Source: Planctomycetota bacterium
Lineage (GTDB): Bacteria > Planctomycetota > Planctomycetia > Gemmatales > Gemmataceae
Direction: 5' to 3'
NCBI GenBank assembly: GCA_016195405.1
Contig: JACPZP010000198.1
Location: 1 to 51,491 of the forward strand
Length of the DNA stretch: 51,491 nucleotides
The notes beneath the pieces were generated by a model, which was not told where the DNA came from, made no database searches, and saw nothing but the letters and a program-made list of their open reading frames with translations. The translations under genes were made by a program, and so were the position numbers. Positions 25,901 to 35,623 of the stretch are shown in pieces. The stretch's first letter is position 1. Each line of letters opens with the position of its first letter.

Positions 25901-25922
25901 GCAGAATCAACTCGTGCGCCAT
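22908..25922 (-). CDS. Large glycoside hydrolase family 38-like protein
   Basis: About 1004 residues. The last ~450 residues read like the C-terminal beta-sandwich region of alpha-mannosidases: LLNPCAYARRLALEL, EVPALGFAWIP, then TIRNEFFEVEVDPATGGL and WLGRPLLELRIDIQP. The N-terminal half (LILLSPYRYPGQTALTLANE) does not show the usual GH38 His-x-Asp start motif, so the catalytic part is divergent or of another kind. No signal peptide is seen from the chosen start at 25922 (MAHELILLSP); a longer frame begins at 26009 but shares its CATG with the divergent kinase start. Sugar substrate unknown. Confidence 0.65.
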   Translation of the reverse strand: MAHELILLSPYRYPGQTALTLANEDMASWLNGFSVLWHPALLWTAKGPPRVEAQYDHEQPKAGCVYALPETPPLFLPDDWNERVKAAGAIAFRAGVDRATTLAKLATALHETGDGFFGWLGGLDLPKEQITPFFGLGFGYLLLGTLAEAMEHENLLDDPAFWNDVQSAIAALAGLPYSKVVESSMPASASDEAGLYPPHEADSQSQDMDGGENVPVTAQASEPHDSGENDGMSGIAPPVDWRTELQAAAARLLSAREVLYPVTIHLLDISFLESKDMEHGWPASFELGIACNFLASGQALEALSEIQPDKLRALRDKVGQNLAEICGGGYLEREDPLLPIDSQLWNLRKGLAVSSELLGAEVKVFARKRFGFHPQLPLLLTTNGLQRALLLTFDESSAVPQYSSSVVSWPSPDGKQVDAYVRAPHAADKAETYFNLAHYLFKTTREDHVATLALMHNGAAPPWHCDMMELARLAPVLGTWQTFSQYFQDVTPGEFPSALSVDDFHFDFLSERISAQNPAPVSAFAQHVRTRRRIDACWTYAALHRSLAGTLDRLQANAELEALENAFEKDGPASTARSLPELEQRITWVLAERLQARAASDRPGTLLLNPCAYARRLALELEGAGAPLPVSGIVKACQLDGSTLRAVVEVPALGFAWIPREGPPGTPPMIARMRLGDPQTLTIRNEFFEVEVDPATGGLRAIRDHKTRLNRLGQRLVFNPGSTMAANTVKVTKTGPALAEIVSEGVLLGEQSQTLATFRQRFRVWLGRPLLELRIDIQPQQPPAGYPWHAYFGSRFAWRDERATMLRGLGGASHLTTHTRPQTPDFIELRLGRQSTVVFPGGLPFHQRHEGRMVDMILITEGERATTFDLGIALDREAPMLTAQGFVSPVAMVPTTKGPPHVGDSGWLFHLDVPNLLLTRMVPGVMEPTAEAAETKSEPRDAVTARLLECGGHSGQAEFRCARNPKRAVLLDGRGQFLLEAHPTGDAVMLEVTPNDLVHVQVEF

Positions 25923-26007
25923 AGGAGTTGGCTTATCAGGCGCGGCAACAAAAGCAAGAAACTGCCAAAGCACGCCCACGGCGATAAAATGGTCGCGAGG
26001 TCGCAGC

Positions 26008-26688
26008 ATGACGGACGATTACGCGGCCCTGGCCGAACTGGCCGGCGGCTTCATTCATGAGATCAAGAACCATCTCGGCACGCTCGCGCTCAATCTTCAG
26101 CTTTTGGCTGAGGATTTCCCCGACCCCGAGACGCAGCGCGAGCGCCGCGCTTTGCAGCGCGTCCAACGCTTGCAGTCGGAGTGCCAGCGGCTCGTTGAGA
26201 TTTCCAATGATTTTCTGCGCTTCGCCCGGATGTGGGATCTGACGCTGACGCCGGCGGATCTGCCCAAGTTGTTGGAAGAGATGATTGATTTCTTTGGGCC
26301 GACGGCCAAGTCCGGCAACATCGACGTCAAAGCATACCTGCCCGCCGATCTGCCGCCGGTTCGCTTGGACCGCGAACTGTTCAAGCAGGCGATTCTCAAC
26401 TTACTCTTGAACGCGGAGCAGGCCATGCCGGAGGGAGGATCGATCACGCTGCAGGCCGGCGTCGACAACGGCCACGTGGTCCTGCACATCATCGACACGG
26501 GTCAGGGCATCGCGCCGGACGTGTTGGCCAAGCTGTTCACGCCGTTTTTCTCGACCAAGACGGGCGGCACCGGCCTGGGACTGGCAACCACGCGCCGGAT
26601 CATGCAGGGGCATCACGGCTCGATCGACGTACAGAGCGAGGTCGGCAAGGGAACGCGCTTCACGATTCGCCTGCCGGCGGCGAGATGA
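26008..26688 (+). CDS. Orphan sensor histidine kinase (HisKA-HATPase_c)
   Basis: A 226-residue kinase consisting only of a dimerisation/phosphoacceptor domain (FIHEIKNHLGTLALNL, His near 17) and an ATPase domain (N-box LNLLLNAEQAMPEGG, G1 IIDTGQGIAP, F-box LFTPFFSTK, G2 GGTGLGLATT). There is no sensory domain or membrane segment, and no response regulator lies adjacent, so it probably takes its input from a separate protein. GAGGT lies 6 nt before the ATG. Divergent from the GH38-like gene; hemL follows after a palindromic repeat. Confidence 0.9.
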   Translation: MTDDYAALAELAGGFIHEIKNHLGTLALNLQLLAEDFPDPETQRERRALQRVQRLQSECQRLVEISNDFLRFARMWDLTLTPADLPKLLEEMIDFFGPTAKSGNIDVKAYLPADLPPVRLDRELFKQAILNLLLNAEQAMPEGGSITLQAGVDNGHVVLHIIDTGQGIAPDVLAKLFTPFFSTKTGGTGLGLATTRRIMQGHHGSIDVQSEVGKGTRFTIRLPAAR

Positions 26689-26692
26689 ATGG

Positions 26693-26759
26693 TTGAGCCC
26701 GACGCGCCAGCGAGGGTGAAATGCGAAATCAAGACCCTCGCTGGCGCCTCGGCCTCAAT
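26693..26759. repeat. Palindromic repeat between histidine kinase gene and hemL
   Basis: Perfect 14-bp core arms GCGCCAGCGAGGGT (26704-26717) and ACCCTCGCTGGCGC (26734-26747), extended by imperfect pairing to 26693 and 26759. The right arm ends 11 bp before the hemL ATG, so transcripts reading through would carry the hairpin next to the translation start. Confidence 0.8.
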
Positions 26760-26770
26760 GGGGCCACGCA

Positions 26771-28063
<1,293 letters not shown>

Positions 28064-28542
28064 TCTTGTTCTCTATAACTTATTGATAAGAAGCAACTTA
28101 TGGATTGCATTGCTCGCCAGCGCGCGCGCACCTACCTACGAGCTGTCCGCCATTGACTTTCCGAAACCCCGCTTTCCGAATAAGTGCCGGACGACGACGA
28201 ATCGGGATTTTCTCATCGAGGTCGTTGGATACGGACAATTCCGGGGGTGCCATCATGCAAAACGTGCCGCTCGAGAGAAACGAATTCCTGAACCCTTTTA
28301 TTGCCAAACACTTGTGCATTCGCCCTCGAGCGGTACGATTTTCTGCTGGGAGGTCTCAAAAGCGCGGATCAATTGTCCGTTCGCCGCGAACCCAAAAGAG
28401 TAAATCCCGCGTTGTTCTCCAGCGCGCCTTCCGCCCTTTGCGACTCCGCTCGCTGCCCTTGTGCTTTCGTTGCCGAAGCGGTATAAAATTCGCACTTAGG
28501 AGCATTTCGCCCAATTTAAGGATAAGTTGAGCCGGGGATAGG
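28064..28542. other. 479-bp intergenic region upstream of shc
   Basis: No convincing gene on either strand; plus-strand frames through it are arginine/serine-rich and lack protein-like order. Its right end has a promoter candidate for the hopanoid operon. Confidence 0.5.
28459..28487 (+). promoter_or_regulatory. Candidate promoter for the hopanoid operon
   Basis: -10 element TATAAA (28482-28487, within TATAAAAT) with a weak -35 TTGTGC (28459-28464) at 17-bp spacing, about 55 bp before the shc start codon. The -10 is clear; the -35 matches only three positions. Confidence 0.4.
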
Positions 28543-30696
28543 ATGTCCACTCTAGCCCAGCCCACTGTAACCCGCGAGGCCTTGAGCGCTTTCAAAAGAC
28601 GCGGCCTCAACGGGTCAAGCCTGTCATTATCGAGCCACCCTTTTCGCCTCGCGGCAGCGGTGACCGAGGCGCGGCGTTGTCTTCTGTCGCTGCAGAAGCC
28701 CGACGGCCATTGGTGCGGCGAGTTGCAAGGCGACACGATTCTGGAATCCGAATTCATCATGCTGATGGCGTTTCTTGGCCGTGACGGCGAAGAACGTATC
28801 TCCAAAGCCGCCCGTTACATCGTCAGCCAGCAGCGACCCGACGGCGCCTGGAGCTGCTATCCCGGCGGTCCGGTCGACATCAGCGTTTCCGTTAAGGCCT
28901 ATTTCGCCCTCAAGATTGCCGGCTACTCGTCGGAGGAGCCGTTCATGCGGCTGGCCTGCGAGGCCATTCGTGCCGGCGGCGGGGCTGCCGCCTGCAACAG
29001 CTACAGCAAGTTTTACCTCGCACTGCTCGGCCAATTCCCCTATGAGAACTGCGTCACGGTCCCGGCCGAAATGATGTTCCTGCCCAAGTGGGCGTACATC
29101 AGCCTTTACGCCATGTCGAGCTGGACGCGGACCATCGTCGTGCCTTTGAGCATCTTCTCGGCGCACAAGCCGGTCCGCCGCCTCAAGCCGCATCAAGGAA
29201 TCGCGGAACTTTTCCTTGAGCCGCAGTTCAAGCGTCTCATGCCGCACCCGCCGACGAAGCGGGTATTCACGGCCCACAATTGGTTCCTCGCGGTCGATCA
29301 AGCGCTCAAAGCCTTCGAGCGCTGGGGCCCAAGACGAGTCAGGCGGGCTGCCGTCGCGCACGCCGCTTCTTGGATGATGGAACATTTCGCGGACAGCGAC
29401 GGCGTCGGCGCTATCTTCCCGCCGATGATCTACACGGTCATCAGCCTGCGCTGCCTAGGATATGCGGACAACTCTCCGGAAATGATCTGGGCCCTCAAGC
29501 AGCTCGACGACTTGATCATTGAGGAAGGCGACACGGTGCGCCTCCAGCCTTGCTTCTCACCGGTGTGGGACACGGCTCTCGCTGTCAACGCTTTGTCATT
29601 CGCGCACGACCCGAGCCATGAGCCGCAGCTTGCCCGCGCGGCGCATTGGCTGATCGACCGCGAAGTGCGCCGCAAGGGCGATTGGAGCCTCCTGAATCCG
29701 GGCGTAGAACCGGCGGGCTGGTTCTTCGAATATCGCAACGGCTTCTATCCTGATACGGACGACACCGCCATGGTGCTGATGGGCCTGGCACGCAGCGGCT
29801 ATGCTTTTGAAGGCACGGGCGGGTCGATTCGGGACGTCTTTGAAAAATGGGAAGGGACCAACCCGTCGCGAGTCGCCGCCGTCGAGCGCGGCATCCAATG
29901 GCTCTTGGCGATGCAAAACAACGACGGCGGTTGGGCGGCGTTTGACCGCAACATCAATCGCGAGCTGCTCACCAAAGTGCCGTTCGCCGACCATAATGCC
30001 ATGCTCGATCCCAGCTGCCCCGATATTACCGCGCGGGCTTTGGAAGCTCTCGGCCACTACGGATTCCGCCAAGGACAGCCACCGGTGGACCGGGCGCTGG
30101 CCTTCATCGAGAAAAGCCAGAATCACCGGGGCTGTTGGCTGGGCCGCTGGGGCGTCAACTACATTTACGGCACCTGGCAAGTGTTGTCCGGTCTTGAGGC
30201 GGTCGGAGTCGATCCCAAAACACCGATGGTTCAGAGAGCAGTCCGTTGGCTCAAAAGAGTCCAGCAGGCCAACGGCGGCTGGGGCGAAAGCTGCCGAAGC
30301 TACGATGATCCACGTACGGCCGGCAAGGGACCGGTGACCGCCTCGCAAACGGCCTGGGCGCTTTTGGGCCTGATCGCGGCTGGCGAATCGTCGTCGTACT
30401 CCGTTCGCCGCGGCATCGACCACCTGATCGCCACCCAAGGACCCGACGGCAACTGGCGCGAAGACGCCTTCACCGGCACCGGCTTTCCGCGCGTCTTTTA
30501 TCTCAAATATCATTTGTATCGCTTGTACTTCCCGCTCATGGCTCTGGCACGGTTTCAACGATCACAACAAACGGCGAAGCCGCAAGCGGGCGGCAAGGAG
30601 TCTTCATGCGCTTTCCCCTCAGCCTCACGACCACCATGGTCGGCTACATTGCCCGGAACAAAATCGCGCGGCGAAAGCGTTTCCCGCTCGTTCTGA
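28543..30696 (+). CDS. shc: Squalene-hopene cyclase
   Basis: Cyclises squalene to hopene/hopanol, the first committed step of hopanoid synthesis, as a monotopic membrane enzyme. 717 residues with the catalytic DxDD motif (DTDDTA near 405-410) and repeated QW motifs (QKPDGHWCGE, QRPDGAWS, QNNDGGWAAF, QQANGGWGES, QGPDGNWRED). The C-terminus extends about 30 residues beyond the start of hpnH, giving a 91-nt overlap. This extension (rich in Ser/Arg/Pro) may be dispensable. First gene of the shc-hpnH-hpnG block. Confidence 0.95.
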   Translation: MSTLAQPTVTREALSAFKRRGLNGSSLSLSSHPFRLAAAVTEARRCLLSLQKPDGHWCGELQGDTILESEFIMLMAFLGRDGEERISKAARYIVSQQRPDGAWSCYPGGPVDISVSVKAYFALKIAGYSSEEPFMRLACEAIRAGGGAAACNSYSKFYLALLGQFPYENCVTVPAEMMFLPKWAYISLYAMSSWTRTIVVPLSIFSAHKPVRRLKPHQGIAELFLEPQFKRLMPHPPTKRVFTAHNWFLAVDQALKAFERWGPRRVRRAAVAHAASWMMEHFADSDGVGAIFPPMIYTVISLRCLGYADNSPEMIWALKQLDDLIIEEGDTVRLQPCFSPVWDTALAVNALSFAHDPSHEPQLARAAHWLIDREVRRKGDWSLLNPGVEPAGWFFEYRNGFYPDTDDTAMVLMGLARSGYAFEGTGGSIRDVFEKWEGTNPSRVAAVERGIQWLLAMQNNDGGWAAFDRNINRELLTKVPFADHNAMLDPSCPDITARALEALGHYGFRQGQPPVDRALAFIEKSQNHRGCWLGRWGVNYIYGTWQVLSGLEAVGVDPKTPMVQRAVRWLKRVQQANGGWGESCRSYDDPRTAGKGPVTASQTAWALLGLIAAGESSSYSVRRGIDHLIATQGPDGNWREDAFTGTGFPRVFYLKYHLYRLYFPLMALARFQRSQQTAKPQAGGKESSCAFPSASRPPWSATLPGTKSRGESVSRSF

Positions 30697-31625
30697 TGCT
30701 CGAGCCGCTCCATGCCTGCAACCTGACTTGCACGGGTTGCGGCCGAATCCGCGAGTACGAAACCACCATCAAGCAAAAACTGTCGGTCGAGGAATGCCTC
30801 GATTCGGTCGAGGAATGCGGCGCCCCGATCGTCAGCATCTGCGGCGGCGAGCCGATGATCTATCCCGAAATCAGCCGGCTCGTCCGCGAAATCCTCGGCC
30901 GCCGCAAGCACATCTACCTGTGCACCAACGGCATGTTCATCAAGAAGAAGCTGCACGAGTTTCGGCCGACCTCGCGTTTCTTCTTCAACGTCCACCTCGA
31001 TGGCTTGCGCCAGACGCACGACCGGGCCGTTGAGCGGGACGGCGTGTTCGACGCCGCCATCGAAGGGATCAAGGCCGCCAAACAGGCCGGCTTCCTCGTC
31101 TGCACCAACACGACCGTCTTCAAGGACACCGACATCGACGAAATTGACGAGCTATACGCGTATCTCACGAAGCTCGGTGTGGACGGCTTTATGCTTTCGC
31201 CCGCATACGGCTACGTCGCCGTCCACGAGACCAATCCGCAAGGCGCCGCTGAAATCTTCCTGACCCGCGACGACATCCGTGTCAAGTTCCAAGAGGCCGA
31301 GAAACTCTTCAAGAAATACAAGCTCAACACCTCTCCGGTCTATCTGGAGTTTTTGAGCGGCAAGCGCGAATTGACTTGCACCGCCTGGGCAAACCCGACC
31401 CGCAACATCAAGGGGTGGAAAGGCCCCTGCTACCTCATCACCGACGAGCACCACGAGACCTTCGCCGGCCTCATGAACGACACCGAATGGGACAACTACG
31501 GCTACGGCAAGGACCCGCGCTGCGAGCATTGCATGGTCCATTGCGGTTACGAGCCGTCCGCGGCGCTCGGGGTCAACCGCAAGCTCGGCGACAGCTTCAA
31601 GATGTTGATGTGGCAGCTTTCGTGA
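30606..31625 (+). CDS. hpnH: Adenosyl-hopene transferase HpnH (radical SAM)
   Basis: Radical SAM enzyme that attaches the adenosyl radical to diploptene, starting the side-chain of extended hopanoids. 339 residues; N-terminal MRFPLSLTTTMVGYIARNKI is typical of HpnH, the cluster motif CxxxCxxC is CNLTCTGC at about 38-45, and the SAM-binding GGE reads SICGGEPMIYPE. AAGGAG lies 6 nt before the ATG at 30606, which is inside the 3' end of shc, so translation is probably coupled. Confidence 0.95.
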   Translation: MRFPLSLTTTMVGYIARNKIARRKRFPLVLMLEPLHACNLTCTGCGRIREYETTIKQKLSVEECLDSVEECGAPIVSICGGEPMIYPEISRLVREILGRRKHIYLCTNGMFIKKKLHEFRPTSRFFFNVHLDGLRQTHDRAVERDGVFDAAIEGIKAAKQAGFLVCTNTTVFKDTDIDEIDELYAYLTKLGVDGFMLSPAYGYVAVHETNPQGAAEIFLTRDDIRVKFQEAEKLFKKYKLNTSPVYLEFLSGKRELTCTAWANPTRNIKGWKGPCYLITDEHHETFAGLMNDTEWDNYGYGKDPRCEHCMVHCGYEPSAALGVNRKLGDSFKMLMWQLS

Positions 31626-31640
31626 TGCATTTTCCGCCAG

Positions 31641-31710
31641 GCCCGCACGCGAGTCTTCGAGCGTGCGGGGTAATGTGGCACCCCGCAGGCTCGAAGACTC
31701 GCCTGCGGGC
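31641..31710. repeat. Twin-hairpin element inside the hopanoid operon
   Basis: Arms 31641-31670 and 31681-31710 match at 28 of 30 positions when one is reversed. Each arm is a 9-bp-stem hairpin: CCCGCACGC/GCGTGCGGG on the left and, in the same orientation, CCCGCAGGC/GCCTGCGGG on the right. The two differences form one compensated C-G/G-C change. It fills the hpnH-hpnG gap. Confidence 0.85.
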
Positions 31711-31721
31711 TTGGAGCCTGT

Positions 31722-32486
31722 GTGAATTCGCAACCGATCGCGCTCCCCTGCATCCTCTTCGCCCTGGCGCGGGAGAGCCGTCCCTTCCTCAAATCCTTTC
31801 CAGGTCGCCGCCGAATCAGGCCGGCTCCGTTTCGAGCGTGGCTATGTGAGAGAGCCAGCGCTTCCGTGCTTGTGCTGGAAACCGGCGTCGGCCCTCAGCA
31901 GGCCCGCTCCGCTCTCGAATGGGTGTTGAACAAGCCGCACGTTAAGGATCGGATTTACACTCCGGACTTCTTGTTGTTCGCAGGTTTCGCCGGGGCGCTG
32001 TCGCCCGATCTTCAGGCCGGCGATCTGGTCCTCGCGGATGCCGTTGCCGACGTCGACGGCAACCTGTGGCCCACAACCTGGCCGTGTCCTTCCGCTTCTC
32101 ATCTCGACCAACTCCCTCTTCGCCGCGGCACCATTTTGACCACGCCTTACCTGGTCAGCGATCCCAGAGACAAGCGACGCCTCGGCGACGAGCACCGGGC
32201 GTTGGCTGTCGACATGGAATCGGCGACCATCGCCCGAGTATGCGCCGAACGCGGCATGCCCTTCCGCATCTTGAGAGCGGTTTCGGACGACGCTTACACT
32301 CCCGTTTCGCCGGATTTGGCGGCAGTGCTCGCCAAAGGGCGCGTCGCCTGGGGCCGGCTGATTGGCGCACTTTTGCGACGGCCTGCGCTCATGAAGGAAA
32401 TGGTCGCTCTGAGCCGCACCACGCAACTCGCGGCCCGGAATCTCGCCCAGGCGCTGACGGCACTTCTGAGCATTGGCGGAGAATAA
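31722..32486 (+). CDS. hpnG: Hopanoid-associated nucleosidase/phosphorylase HpnG-like
   Basis: 254-residue member of the nucleoside phosphorylase/MTA-SAH nucleosidase superfamily. It would remove adenine from adenosyl-hopane, the product of HpnH, to give ribosylhopane. Visible family features are the N-terminal strand ILFALARESRPF, FAGFAGALSPDLQAGDLVLAD, the substrate motif VDMESATIARV and the catalytic-Asp region AVSDDAYTP. GTG start at 31722 with GGAG 5 nt upstream. Its position right after shc-hpnH supports the hopanoid assignment over a general MTA nucleosidase. Confidence 0.8.
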   Translation: MNSQPIALPCILFALARESRPFLKSFPGRRRIRPAPFRAWLCERASASVLVLETGVGPQQARSALEWVLNKPHVKDRIYTPDFLLFAGFAGALSPDLQAGDLVLADAVADVDGNLWPTTWPCPSASHLDQLPLRRGTILTTPYLVSDPRDKRRLGDEHRALAVDMESATIARVCAERGMPFRILRAVSDDAYTPVSPDLAAVLAKGRVAWGRLIGALLRRPALMKEMVALSRTTQLAARNLAQALTALLSIGGE

Positions 32487-32580
32487 CCGGCGATCCTGCT
32501 TCGTCAACTGGATGGAAGATATCTAACGTAATATGGTCGCGGCTCTGAGTTATCGGCATTACCGACTCGCGGAGGTATTC

Positions 32581-33807
32581 ATGCATTCGTTTACCGGCTC
32601 GGCGCTTTTCGTTGGAATCGCAGGACTCGTCGGCTTGTCGGTCCAATCGCTTCATGCCGAGGACGCTCCCCAATTCCGTGGCATCGGCGGGCTTGGCATC
32701 TCCAAGGAAACCGGGCTGCCCACCACCTGGAGCGACAAAGAGAATATCCGTTGGAAGGCGGCCCTCCCCGGTCGAGGCCTATCTGCGCCGGTCATCGCTG
32801 ACGGCCGGGTCTATGTCACCGCCAACTCCACGCATAACCAAAAGCGGCTGCACGTTCTCTGCTTTGATGAGAAGACCGGCAAGCAACTCTGGGAGCGACA
32901 ATTCTGGGCCACCGGCTCGACCTTTTGCCATCCCAAGACCTGCATGGCGGCGCCGACTCCCGTGACCGACGGCGAACGCGTCGTCGCCCTCTTCGCCACG
33001 GGCGACTTGGTGTCCCTCGACAAGGATGGCAACCTCGAATGGGTCCGCTCGCTGGTCGGCGATTATCCCACGGTCGGCAACAACGTCGGCATGGCCGCCT
33101 CGCCCATCCTGTGGAAGGACCTGGTCATTCTGTTTCTGGAGAATGTCGGCGACTCGTTCGTGGCCGGCATCGACAAACGCACCGGCGAAAACAAATGGCG
33201 GGTTGAACGGCCCAAGGGCATCAACTGGTGCTCGCCGCTTATGATCGAGAACAACGGCCAACCCGAAATAGTCCTGCAGAGCAACGAGGACTTGACCGCC
33301 TACGACCCGGTCAACGGCAATAAGAAATGGGCGCTGACCGGCAAGAAATTCCAGCCGATACCTTCGCCGACTTTCGGCGACGGCCTGGTCTTCTCGCCCG
33401 GATTCAAGTTCTTCGCCGTCCAGCCCGGCTCCGGCAAGGAAGACCCGCAAATCCTATGGGAATCGAATAAGCTCCCCACGGGCTACGGCTCACCGATCTA
33501 CCACGACCGCAAGATTTACGCCCTGAGTTATCGCGGCATCATTAATTGCGCCGACGGCGCCACCGGCAAGCCGATCTGGAACCTTCGCATTGAAGGCACC
33601 TACGCCGCCTCGCCGCTTCTGGCCGACGGCAAAATTTACTCTGTAAACGAGGACGGCATCACCCAAGTCGTTACCGCCGGCGCCGAGGGAAAGCTTCTCG
33701 CAAGCAACCCCATCGGCGACAAGATTCTCGCCACGCCGGTCGCGTCGAACGGGGCGATTTATCTACGCTCGGATGGGTTTCTGTACTGCATCGCCCAAAA
33801 GAAGTGA
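32581..33807 (+). CDS. Exported PQQ-like beta-propeller protein
   Basis: About 408 residues. The start at 32581 has GGAGGT 5 nt upstream and opens a signal peptide (FVGIAGLVGLSVQSLHAED). The mature part is an outer-membrane-assembly/PQQ-type propeller with recurrent lines WERQFWATGS, LVSLDKDGNLEWVRSL, RTGENKWRVERP and YDPVNGNKKWAL. Such proteins are abundant in planctomycetes; no PQQ-binding or dehydrogenase residues are obvious, so it is probably a structural or binding protein in the periplasm. Confidence 0.85.
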   Translation: MHSFTGSALFVGIAGLVGLSVQSLHAEDAPQFRGIGGLGISKETGLPTTWSDKENIRWKAALPGRGLSAPVIADGRVYVTANSTHNQKRLHVLCFDEKTGKQLWERQFWATGSTFCHPKTCMAAPTPVTDGERVVALFATGDLVSLDKDGNLEWVRSLVGDYPTVGNNVGMAASPILWKDLVILFLENVGDSFVAGIDKRTGENKWRVERPKGINWCSPLMIENNGQPEIVLQSNEDLTAYDPVNGNKKWALTGKKFQPIPSPTFGDGLVFSPGFKFFAVQPGSGKEDPQILWESNKLPTGYGSPIYHDRKIYALSYRGIINCADGATGKPIWNLRIEGTYAASPLLADGKIYSVNEDGITQVVTAGAEGKLLASNPIGDKILATPVASNGAIYLRSDGFLYCIAQKK

Positions 33808-33809
33808 GC

Positions 33810-33861
33810 GTAGGACGGATTTGCAATCCGTCCTGGCCACGACAACCAAATCGTCGTGGCG
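33810..33861. repeat. GTAG-headed hairpin plus second hairpin
   Basis: GTAGGACGGATT-tgc-AATCCGTCC (perfect 9-bp stem) directly after the stop codon of the PQQ-like gene, followed by an 8-bp stem GCCACGAC/GTCGTGGC. The first hairpin is the same sequence family as the element inside the cobalamin riboswitch (43796-43853). Confidence 0.75.
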
Positions 33862-33958
33862 GATCGAGAGGCGTCTATAAGTTATTTTGCGACAACCGGT
33901 TCCGACCTGGCTTTTACCGATCCGCCACGAAAACGAGGGGTAGGGTCGCTCGGCCGCG

Positions 33959-35557
33959 TTAGGTCTTTGCGACAGTCAATGCAGTCGTCGGCTTGGATCG
34001 CATCCATCGGCGTAATCCGCCGAAAATGACCAGCAAGAACACCAGCGCCGCCGGAAAGCCTAAAATCCACCGCCACGGTTTGCGCCCCGGAACGTCCCAG
34101 CAGGTCAGCGAACACTCGCCGTCCTGGCTTACTCCTGCCAACAGTAATGCCTTGCCATCGGGCGAAAGCGAAGCGTAGATACACGGGACAGGATGTTCTT
34201 GCAGGGCGAAAACCGTTTCGAGCGTCTCCATGTCGATCACGCTCACGGGCCGCCTGTAAGTCTCTTTGGGAAAGAGGTAATCCCATACCGCGTCTAACCA
34301 GGGCCGCTCGGGTTCATCTTGTGGAATTCCATGCGGAATCAAAAGCAGGCGATGGTCGGCTGATAGTTGCTTGTGTCCGAAGAACCGGTCATGGGGGAAC
34401 CGCGCCAAGGACCGCCCACTCTCGGCGTCAAGTATGTGATAGGCGTCATCGTGGTAAATGATCACTTTTCGTGAATCCGCGGTGATAAGCGGCTCGTCGT
34501 AGCTGTTAAACCCCAAGTCGATAGGGAACTCCCAAAGCACCTTGCCTTTCCAAGGGTCGACAAAATGGAATACCGGGTGGGCAGCTTCGTATGAAAGCAC
34601 GCCAAGCCGCCGGCTGTCCGCGGAAAAGTAATGATGCCACCAGCCTGACCCACTAAGAGTTAGCTCGTGGAGCCTTGTTCCCGATTTGGTGTTCCAGATT
34701 TCGAGGTTATTCTCGTCATTCCAAAAGCTCCAGATCCGACCATCCGGGGAGAAGGACCCAAAAGACCACGAGGTCTTCCAAGAGCAGAGGCGTTGCGGTT
34801 GGGAAAGGTCGGAGATTTCCCATAACTCCCAATCGTCGCGCGCGAATACGATCCTGCTTCCATTAGGGCTCACTACAACATCACCAACTGTGAAAGGCAG
34901 ACGCGCTCTCTCTCGGCCCAGGGCAAGATCCCAAATGATGCTGCAAGGATTTTCTTCCTTGGGGCAATACAGAAGTTGATCCTCGCGAACAAACGCAGTG
35001 CCGCCGGAAACTGGCCGCTCAAGAACCAACTCACACGTGCCGGTTCGGAATACCAGCAAGTAATGTTGGATGTGTTTCGGTTCTTGCCATTCCCAGACGT
35101 AGATAAAAAAGTAACCGCCGCCAGGCGAGAACGACCAAGGATAGATGTTTTCAAGTTCTCCTTCGCGCGGATCAAGAAGTTTCTGCTCGTCGGTTGCGAA
35201 ATCGATCCAATAGTCCTTGTTCCAGCAGTCCTCGTTGAAGCCTGACCGATGAAGGGCATGGCGACCATCTGGAGAGTAAAGTAGCGCAATCAATCCGGCG
35301 GCGCCGTAGCGCGCGAATTCCTTGCCGTTGTTCAGATCCAGTACCTTCAAGTCGTAACCAATGCTGCGCGGATTCCAGCGCAGCCGAACCTTCTGTCCCT
35401 CCATATCCCAAGAAAACTTAGGCTCGTCCATTCCCTTCTCATCCCACGTCACGCGCCAGCGCGGTTCCATGGGCGCGATCTGGTAAAGGAGAAAACCCAC
35501 GGCGACGAGCAAAAGGGCAGCGACCAACTTGGGCCAGAAGCGGAGGAGACTTTGCAT
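33959..35557 (-). CDS. Membrane-anchored beta-propeller protein, paralogue A
   Basis: About 532 residues from the ATG at 35557. A membrane helix near residues 10-27 (LVAALLLVAVGFLLYQ) is followed by a large propeller domain with lines such as ELWEISDLSQPQRL, GSFSPDGRIWSFWNDENNL and HFVDPWKGKVLWEFPIDLG, and a C-terminal LTCWDVPGRKPWRWILGFPA followed by a second membrane helix. It would place the propeller outside or in a large compartment between two anchors. Closely related to the gene at 36423-38060, including the sequence upstream of the start; no good ribosome binding site. Function unknown. Confidence 0.75.
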   Translation of the reverse strand: MQSLLRFWPKLVAALLLVAVGFLLYQIAPMEPRWRVTWDEKGMDEPKFSWDMEGQKVRLRWNPRSIGYDLKVLDLNNGKEFARYGAAGLIALLYSPDGRHALHRSGFNEDCWNKDYWIDFATDEQKLLDPREGELENIYPWSFSPGGGYFFIYVWEWQEPKHIQHYLLVFRTGTCELVLERPVSGGTAFVREDQLLYCPKEENPCSIIWDLALGRERARLPFTVGDVVVSPNGSRIVFARDDWELWEISDLSQPQRLCSWKTSWSFGSFSPDGRIWSFWNDENNLEIWNTKSGTRLHELTLSGSGWWHHYFSADSRRLGVLSYEAAHPVFHFVDPWKGKVLWEFPIDLGFNSYDEPLITADSRKVIIYHDDAYHILDAESGRSLARFPHDRFFGHKQLSADHRLLLIPHGIPQDEPERPWLDAVWDYLFPKETYRRPVSVIDMETLETVFALQEHPVPCIYASLSPDGKALLLAGVSQDGECSLTCWDVPGRKPWRWILGFPAALVFLLVIFGGLRRWMRSKPTTALTVAKT

Positions 35558-35623
35558 GAGGGAAGTGTAGCTTATCCGGTCGTCGGCACGCAATTCCCAC
35601 GGCTATTTGCGTAGGTCTATGCC

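Noticed and set aside
28105..28530. 141-codon plus-strand frame before shc
   Set aside because: Arg/Ser-rich random-looking translation without ribosome binding site; overlaps the likely shc promoter.
29596..30558. 320-codon minus-strand frame
   Set aside because: Antisense to shc, whose QW and DxDD motifs prove the plus-strand reading.
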